Shown here: piece by piece, positions 7,244 to 12,238 of the stretch
Layout of the letters: every line of letters begins with the position of its first letter
Numbering within the stretch: the stretch's first letter is position 1
DNA from: Candidatus Latescibacterota bacterium
Lineage (GTDB): Bacteria > JAAXHH01 > JABIQT01
Direction: 5' to 3'
Length of the DNA: 12,238 nucleotides
Assembly: GCA_018667995.1 (NCBI GenBank)
Contig: JABIQT010001129.1
Location: 1-12,238 of the forward strand
The notes under the pieces: generated by a model
Told to the model about the DNA's origin: nothing
Databases searched by the model: none
What the model saw: only the letters and a program-made list of their open reading frames with translations
Program-made: the position numbers and the translations under genes

Positions 7244-8101
7244 TCAATTGGAGGTCTTTGCGGGTTTCTGCAGATCTTCAGCGTGTTCTACCGCAAAAAC
7301 GTGCGAATGCAGGTTCGCCAACCATTGTTGTCCTTCCTGGGTCACTTCCAGAAATCTTACGCCGTTCTTGATGTAGTGTCTTACCACATTCCAGTAGAAC
7401 CCGGCATAGTTGGTTCTGAGCCCGCCCGGATTTTCACAACCGAGGGCTTTGTTGGCGCCGATTTCTTCAAACTCATAGAATAAGGCCGGGATCTTGCGAA
7501 TATAGTCTGGATCTCCGAGCTGACCGATCAGATCGGAGGCTCGAACCAATCCGGCATAGCTGCTGGTGTCCTTGTACAAGTCATCGTCCGGTGGTGGAAA
7601 TCGTGTCAATTCGATGTAAGACGCTACTCGCTCCGCGTCTATGAGTGCGTGCCCACCGAATCGTTCGTGGATAAACCGTTTTCCGCGATCCACATGGTAA
7701 GGCGACAGTGACGCACAGGTTCCGTTTCCGTCGAATGGAACACGGTCGGTTCCAATTCCGGTGGCGACTTCGTCGTGCGTATCACCCTCGCATATGCCCC
7801 GAACGAATCCAATATCATGGCAGAGCGTCGCCGTCAACACATGGAGATAGTCGATTGGCGTGACGCCTCCTTCAATGAGGTGTTTGCCTCGCAGAATCTG
7901 CTGGCCAGCCATTGTCACCATGACAGAGTGGTGTATATCATGATACAGAGTATCGCTATTCGCCATATTTTCGAGGGCAAGTCGCGCCACCCAAGCCAGT
8001 ATACTACCGCACTCCGCATTCCAGTTGCCATAGGAGTGATCGTATTCCAGTTGGAGGGTTTCGACTACCTTATCGATCACGATAGATTGGAGGTTCAACA
8101 T
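7244..8101 (-). CDS. HD-domain metal-dependent phosphohydrolase
   Basis: A 285-residue protein with the HD superfamily metal ligands: histidines 54 and 58 (YHDIHHS), the HD pair at 95-96 (LCHDIGF) and aspartate 190 (VRASDLIGQL). The order and spacing fit an HDc catalytic core covering roughly residues 50-195. The segments around it, GVTPIDYLH (79-87), PYHVDRGKRF (134-143) and ALFYEFEEIG (206-215), look like a conserved subfamily that I recall mainly from cyanobacterial HD proteins. There are no HD-GYP or RelA/SpoT features. Substrates of such enzymes include nucleotides and phosphoesters; none can be assigned here. GAGGAG 6 nt before the ATG supports the start. It follows a strong hairpin and precedes fetA by 59 nt, so it may be the first gene of an HD-fetA-fetB operon. 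A link to metal supply is only a guess. Confidence 0.85.
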   Translation of the reverse strand: MLNLQSIVIDKVVETLQLEYDHSYGNWNAECGSILAWVARLALENMANSDTLYHDIHHSVMVTMAGQQILRGKHLIEGGVTPIDYLHVLTATLCHDIGFVRGICEGDTHDEVATGIGTDRVPFDGNGTCASLSPYHVDRGKRFIHERFGGHALIDAERVASYIELTRFPPPDDDLYKDTSSYAGLVRASDLIGQLGDPDYIRKIPALFYEFEEIGANKALGCENPGGLRTNYAGFYWNVVRHYIKNGVRFLEVTQEGQQWLANLHSHVFAVEHAEDLQKPAKTSN

Positions 8102-8156
8102 TACGGACTCCTCGTACCAAATTTAAAGGCTTGGGCGTTCAATTCCTGATCTAAGT

Positions 8157-8198
8157 AGAAAGGCGTTACATTGTAAAGAGGTAATGTAACGCCTTTCT
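8157..8198 (-). terminator. Long hairpin after the oxidoreductase gene, probable terminator
   Basis: Arms 8157-8172 and 8183-8198 form a perfect 16-bp stem with a 10-nt loop, 38 nt past the oxidoreductase stop. In leftward RNA the 3' arm ends CCUUUCU and is followed by ACUUAG, so there is no real U-run. In rightward RNA there is none either. It may be a weak or factor-assisted terminator, or a 3' end-protecting hairpin for the long upstream transcript. Confidence 0.6.
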
Positions 8199-8236
8199 GA
8201 ATTGCAGTGTGGGTTGGAGAGGCCGAGATACCGTGT

Positions 8237-11200
8237 TTAACTTCCGGAGCCGTCTACCCCAGCCGCAACTTTCTTCTCAGCTTTGGCATTCGCATCTGTG
8301 TCAGCCTGCTCAGATCGCGATGCCATGAAGTCGTCCACCGATAATTCGCCGCTATCAATCTGTTTCAGCAGTTCCCGCTGCGCAGTGTAATCTTCATTGA
8401 TGACTCCTGCTCTACTCTGGAGCAGGCGCCAGGCTTTGCGACGTTCGATGCAGAATAGAACCATCTGACGTGAGAGGACATGATATTCGGGCGTCCCTTC
8501 GTCCGTAAATGCCACCGCGTAGACGCCTCTGTCAGGAATGAAGGATCGGTGATTCGGATCCAGATACCTACGATTAACCACGTCATCCATGGTCATCAAC
8601 TGCATCTTGTCATCAAGAAGTATTAACTCTTTAACAGCCTCTTCCTTCACGATCTTGTGGTGGAGCCTGAATCGTGCCTCTGTGAAGGCCCAGTGTGCCA
8701 CGGTATAGGTGTATTTCTGTTTCGTTGCAGGCACGCGATTTTCATACCAATCCTTTGTTTCCATGGGATTCCCTTTGACATCAAGGGATTCCTGATAGGT
8801 CTCTCCCAACTGTGGATTGTAAACAAACTCAGGCATCCCGCGACTGTCCCGGATTCTCTGTGCCTGAAGTTGTGCAGCGTGATCTGGAACACCATGCTCG
8901 GGTTGACAGGTCGTAAACGACTGGATAAACGCAGTGCCACGGTAACAGAGTCCGTCCAGTATGGCACGATACAGCGCCGCGGAATTCGCCATGGATACCT
9001 GCGCCACGAATGGCGAACCATGTCCGCCGAGGAAAGTCTCCGATACGGATTTTTTCTCCGTCAGCTTGCCCTCACTCGCAGCACCGGCCTGGTTCATGTC
9101 GAACCCGCCCGTCATGGGCGACGAATCGGAATTCTGACCGCCCGTGTTCGAATACACTTGGGTATCCATCAGTAACATCTTCACGTTCGGGCGGTTCTGA
9201 AGTACGACCTTGGACACGTTCTGGTAGCCGATGTCACCCATTCCACCGTCACCACCTACGACCCAGACCTTGGGGGTCTCCAGCATTTCATCGTTCGTCA
9301 TCTGTGTGTCGGAAAAGTGGGTATACTGGAAATACTCGGCTTCGGAGTATCCGGTGACGAATTCTCCAAAAATCAGATCCGAAAAACGTTCGGGTAGAAT
9401 CGATCGACGGGCATGGTCTTTTATGAAACTTTCACCCATGAGCCATCCTATGGTTGCCCCGTCCTGAAACAGTGAATTCATCCATGGATAGGGATGTGGA
9501 TTGCTGGGGGGAGTCGACCCATAGACGGTATTGCAGCCCGTGTGAGCCGCCATAGCCATGACCGAGAATCCACTGGGTCCTGTGCCGTCAAGCACCTGGG
9601 GATGGCGATGGTTGTCCGCATCCTGACGCATAACCATAACCATGGCGTTGACGATTTCTTGATCGTCGCCGTCAAAGCTCTCTGCAATCTGCGCATCCGT
9701 ATCAGCCACATCCTCGCCACCATATCCCATCAATAGGTGAAGGACTGTTTTTGTAAACCACTGGTAGGACTCGTTATCGGAAGTTTTGAATGCCTGAAGT
9801 CTCGCCGCGCCCTCTTTTTCGAGGCGAGCTGCTTTTTCATCAACTCTATTGGCTTTGGCGGTAAAGATGGGGCGCATGTATGTCTCTGTCATTGTCGCTA
9901 TGGCGCGGAGGACCGACTTTTCGCCACAACCAGCGCAGGCGCCGTCGCCGGAGACCAGTGCCGTGTACTTTGATTGCATCATCAGATGGTATCTCAGCGC
10001 CGCCGCCTTCGAGTCCTCTGGCGTCAGGGGATCGAAGATTCCCATATACTTATTTGGGGTGTCTTTGAGGAGGCTGAGGAATTTAACAGCGGACTCGTAT
10101 TTGCCGTGTAGCTCTTCGGATTCAGGGACCATCTCGAGAGCTTCGTGGTCTCCGCAGGCATCTACGCATGCCGAACAGCCTTTGCACAGATCACTGACGA
10201 ATATGGAGAAGATGCCACCGGATCCGGGGTTTTTCTTTTCCATTGCTCCAAATATGGCCCGAGTTTTACTGTACGCGATAGGAAGGGAATCCATGATCGC
10301 ATCTACTTGGTCTACGGCCTCAGCTTTTATACCATTGCCCTCCAGACCGCGCATTTCCTCGATTACCAGCGCCTTGAAGCGAATGTCATTCTGTTTGTCC
10401 TTACTAAGATCCAGCATTTTATCCCGGCAAGCGTTGTCGATATCGGAGACCTTACTCAACAGAGCCTCTCGCGAGGTAATATCTGAGACATAATACTGAA
10501 TAGCAGTTCTCAATACCGTCTCGATATCCTGCGCGGTATTTGGGAGCGCCGTATCAGGACAGACTGTGATGCAGTCCATACACTGCGTACAGTTCTCCTC
10601 GATGAAACGGGGGATCTCTCTCCGGGATACATATTTGCTTACGGTGGCGCCGGTACCTGCCGCCATTACGCCAACAGATGCCAATGGACTCGCTGGCTGA
10701 TCGTAACCCAGTCCCGATCGGTATTCGCCGTCAAAAGTATCCATCCTGAACATAGGTGGTTTTTCTGAGCCGTTTGTCCCATTCCCATTCTCAACAGGTG
10801 CAGCGACTACGTCCTCGATGGGAATCAGCACTGAGCCCATAAAACTCGAGCTATCCGGTGCTTCAATGCTGCCATGCTCCACTTTCTTGACATCAAGGAA
10901 GCCCGACCGCATCACGGCCATGTTGGATTCTACCACAGATTCACCAAATCGGCCGAATTTCTTCTTATACTGATTTAGTACGGTCTGCTCGAAATCTTCT
11001 TTAGTGATTTTATAGTCTTGAAGAAATGGTGAGACACTGAAGAAAGCACCGAGGAATGCATTGCCTTGCATACGCGTTTGCAGGTCTGCTCTGGGAGTGG
11101 CCTTCTTGGCGATGGCGAATCCGTGTAATAGGTATACCTGGATGTTTTTCTCGATTACAGTTTTTCGATGTCGCTCGGGTATACGCTCCCAGGCCTTCTC

Positions 11201-12238
11201 CGGGTCTTCGTCTGATTCCCATACAAATGCGCCACCCTCCTCCAGTCCCTCCAGTGGGTCTGAATGGAGGAAAATCTTCGGGTCGCAACACAGCACCACA
11301 TTCACATGCCGCAAGTCACAATTAACCCGGACGCGATCTGGTGCGGCGACCAGAAAGTAGTTCGTGGGCGCGCCCTTTTTCTCGGAACCGTATTTGGGAT
11401 TGGCACTGATATGAACGATCTCTCCCAGGTCTCCGTTTTCATCGACGATGTTATCCCGCTTGGCCACCGCATTGGAGAACTCACCGAGGATTTCACCAAG
11501 ATTCTTACCTGTCGTAATCATTCCCCAGCCACCAATGGAGTGGAATCTCACAGCGATGGAGTTTTCAGGAAGGCACGACGGGGTCTCGGAGGATCTCACT
11601 CCGTATGGATGGGCGATGCCCATGAAGAAGAAGTTCACACCTTCGCCGTATTTCTTGCCATCGTTGCGGGCCAGGTCGCCCTGCGAGAAATCGTAGGCTC
11701 CGATGATGTCCTCAGGGCGGAAGTCGCGGGATCCGAGTCCGTATGATCCGGAAACGATCTGGGGCATCTCGGTCGCCGGGTCGAGGCTTTCAAGCATTTG
11801 GTAATTATTGACGACATGATTGGCTGCTGCCTTGCTCAACGCCAATTTTACATCTCGAGTCAGAGGATTGTCGGCGGAAAGTGCCTCATCGGTCCGCTCG
11901 AGAACGATGACCATCTTCTTGCCCCTAAGAGCCTTTATGATATTGTTTTCAGGGAATGGTCTGTAAACATTCACGTGTATCACGCCGACTTCGATTCCCC
12001 GTGTATCACGCAGATAGTCTATGGCCGCCTCAATGTTCTCGGCAGCGGATCCCATAACGACAAAAACCGTGTCAGCTTTTTCGCAATTGTGCTCCGAAAT
12101 AAGGCCGTAACGCCTCCCGGTGAGTTGCGCGTATTCTTCGTATGCCTGTTCAAGGAACGGAAGGATATCCTCTGCAAAATTATCGCGCCTTGCCGCTACA
12201 CCGTTCATGTAATGCTCTTGATTCTGCACCGTACCGAG
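8237..12238 (-). CDS. Pyruvate:ferredoxin oxidoreductase-type enzyme, enlarged, N-terminus missing
   Basis: The visible part is 1333 residues and is open at the right window edge. A GTG at 12229 is internal, because LGTVQNQ just before and after it matches the RGTAQNP segment of single-chain PFOR (nifJ/por), so about the first 200 residues are missing. Numbered from that GTG, domain II is about 1-190, the gamma-type domain III about 197-445, the ferredoxin domain about 535-700 and the TPP domain about 755-1130. Cluster motifs are C547-C550-C553-C557 and C682-C685-C688-C692. Likely proximal-cluster cysteines are C765, C768, C899 and C1108. TPP binding shows GDG at 993-995 and YSNTGGQ at 1026-1032. 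The usual reaction is pyruvate plus CoA to acetyl-CoA and CO2, reducing ferredoxin or flavodoxin in the cytosol. Substrate-binding residues lie outside the window, so another 2-oxoacid is possible. Two insertions and a 40-residue polar tail make it longer than usual. Confidence 0.93.
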   Translation of the reverse strand, partial: LGTVQNQEHYMNGVAARRDNFAEDILPFLEQAYEEYAQLTGRRYGLISEHNCEKADTVFVVMGSAAENIEAAIDYLRDTRGIEVGVIHVNVYRPFPENNIIKALRGKKMVIVLERTDEALSADNPLTRDVKLALSKAAANHVVNNYQMLESLDPATEMPQIVSGSYGLGSRDFRPEDIIGAYDFSQGDLARNDGKKYGEGVNFFFMGIAHPYGVRSSETPSCLPENSIAVRFHSIGGWGMITTGKNLGEILGEFSNAVAKRDNIVDENGDLGEIVHISANPKYGSEKKGAPTNYFLVAAPDRVRVNCDLRHVNVVLCCDPKIFLHSDPLEGLEEGGAFVWESDEDPEKAWERIPERHRKTVIEKNIQVYLLHGFAIAKKATPRADLQTRMQGNAFLGAFFSVSPFLQDYKITKEDFEQTVLNQYKKKFGRFGESVVESNMAVMRSGFLDVKKVEHGSIEAPDSSSFMGSVLIPIEDVVAAPVENGNGTNGSEKPPMFRMDTFDGEYRSGLGYDQPASPLASVGVMAAGTGATVSKYVSRREIPRFIEENCTQCMDCITVCPDTALPNTAQDIETVLRTAIQYYVSDITSREALLSKVSDIDNACRDKMLDLSKDKQNDIRFKALVIEEMRGLEGNGIKAEAVDQVDAIMDSLPIAYSKTRAIFGAMEKKNPGSGGIFSIFVSDLCKGCSACVDACGDHEALEMVPESEELHGKYESAVKFLSLLKDTPNKYMGIFDPLTPEDSKAAALRYHLMMQSKYTALVSGDGACAGCGEKSVLRAIATMTETYMRPIFTAKANRVDEKAARLEKEGAARLQAFKTSDNESYQWFTKTVLHLLMGYGGEDVADTDAQIAESFDGDDQEIVNAMVMVMRQDADNHRHPQVLDGTGPSGFSVMAMAAHTGCNTVYGSTPPSNPHPYPWMNSLFQDGATIGWLMGESFIKDHARRSILPERFSDLIFGEFVTGYSEAEYFQYTHFSDTQMTNDEMLETPKVWVVGGDGGMGDIGYQNVSKVVLQNRPNVKMLLMDTQVYSNTGGQNSDSSPMTGGFDMNQAGAASEGKLTEKKSVSETFLGGHGSPFVAQVSMANSAALYRAILDGLCYRGTAFIQSFTTCQPEHGVPDHAAQLQAQRIRDSRGMPEFVYNPQLGETYQESLDVKGNPMETKDWYENRVPATKQKYTYTVAHWAFTEARFRLHHKIVKEEAVKELILLDDKMQLMTMDDVVNRRYLDPNHRSFIPDRGVYAVAFTDEGTPEYHVLSRQMVLFCIERRKAWRLLQSRAGVINEDYTAQRELLKQIDSGELSVDDFMASRSEQADTDANAKAEKKVAAGVDGSGS

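Noticed and set aside
7571-7580. Palindrome CTTGTACAAG, which contains the TACAAG hexamer
   Set aside because: It lies inside the HD gene and encodes part of the protein (LYKD), with no other copies nearby; probably chance.
9849-10493. 214-codon open frame on the plus strand
   Set aside because: It is antisense to the conserved cluster-binding region of the oxidoreductase and its low-complexity Ser/Arg-rich translation is typical of a shadow frame.
12227-12229. GTG at 12229 as the true start of the oxidoreductase
   Set aside because: The frame stays open to the window edge, and the residues around the GTG match the middle of known PFORs (RGTAQNP region), so the gene is cut by the window.
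1-12238. A defence, phage, toxin-antitoxin or CRISPR-type system
   Set aside because: No repeats with spacers, nucleases, reverse transcriptases, integrases or small paired genes were found; every large frame has a metabolic, transport or enzyme explanation.

Overview
The window is ordinary-looking bacterial DNA of middling GC content. Seven genes run leftward on the minus strand. They meet the 3' end of one rightward gene at the left edge. Gene density is high and the longest gap is about 170 bp. There are no rRNA or tRNA genes, CRISPR arrays, insertion sequences or phage genes. A ferredoxin-linked 2-oxoacid oxidoreductase, a glutathione-independent formaldehyde dehydrogenase and an HD hydrolase together suggest an environmental bacterium with flexible carbon metabolism. 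The sequence alone does not fix the phylum.

In transcription order along the minus strand, the right third (8237-12238) is one very large single-chain pyruvate:ferredoxin oxidoreductase-type enzyme. It lacks its N-terminus, which lies beyond the window edge. A strong 16-bp hairpin follows it at 8157-8198. Next comes a possible operon at 5721-8101: an HD-domain phosphohydrolase, then the ATPase and permease of a FetAB-type ABC transporter. After a 171-bp gap with a good sigma-70-like promoter and four copies of the hexamer TACAAG comes fdhA, a zinc- and NAD-dependent formaldehyde dehydrogenase. It ends at a clear intrinsic terminator (4300-4343). A beta-propeller (NHL/SMP-30-like) protein follows and ends at a second intrinsic terminator (3211-3244). 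Then come a thiamine-diphosphate enzyme of the acetolactate synthase superfamily and a class I SAM-dependent methyltransferase. The methyltransferase stop codon overlaps the stop codon of the convergent ABC exporter fragment (2-247).

Functionally this is mostly metabolism: two unrelated TPP enzymes acting on 2-oxoacid-like substrates, formaldehyde removal, metal export, and a few proteins of unknown target. The terminators split the minus-strand genes into several transcription units, so this is not one long operon. I see no convincing new multi-gene system. The most unusual items are the enlarged oxidoreductase with two insertions around its iron-sulfur motifs, and the hexamer repeats around the fdhA promoter.
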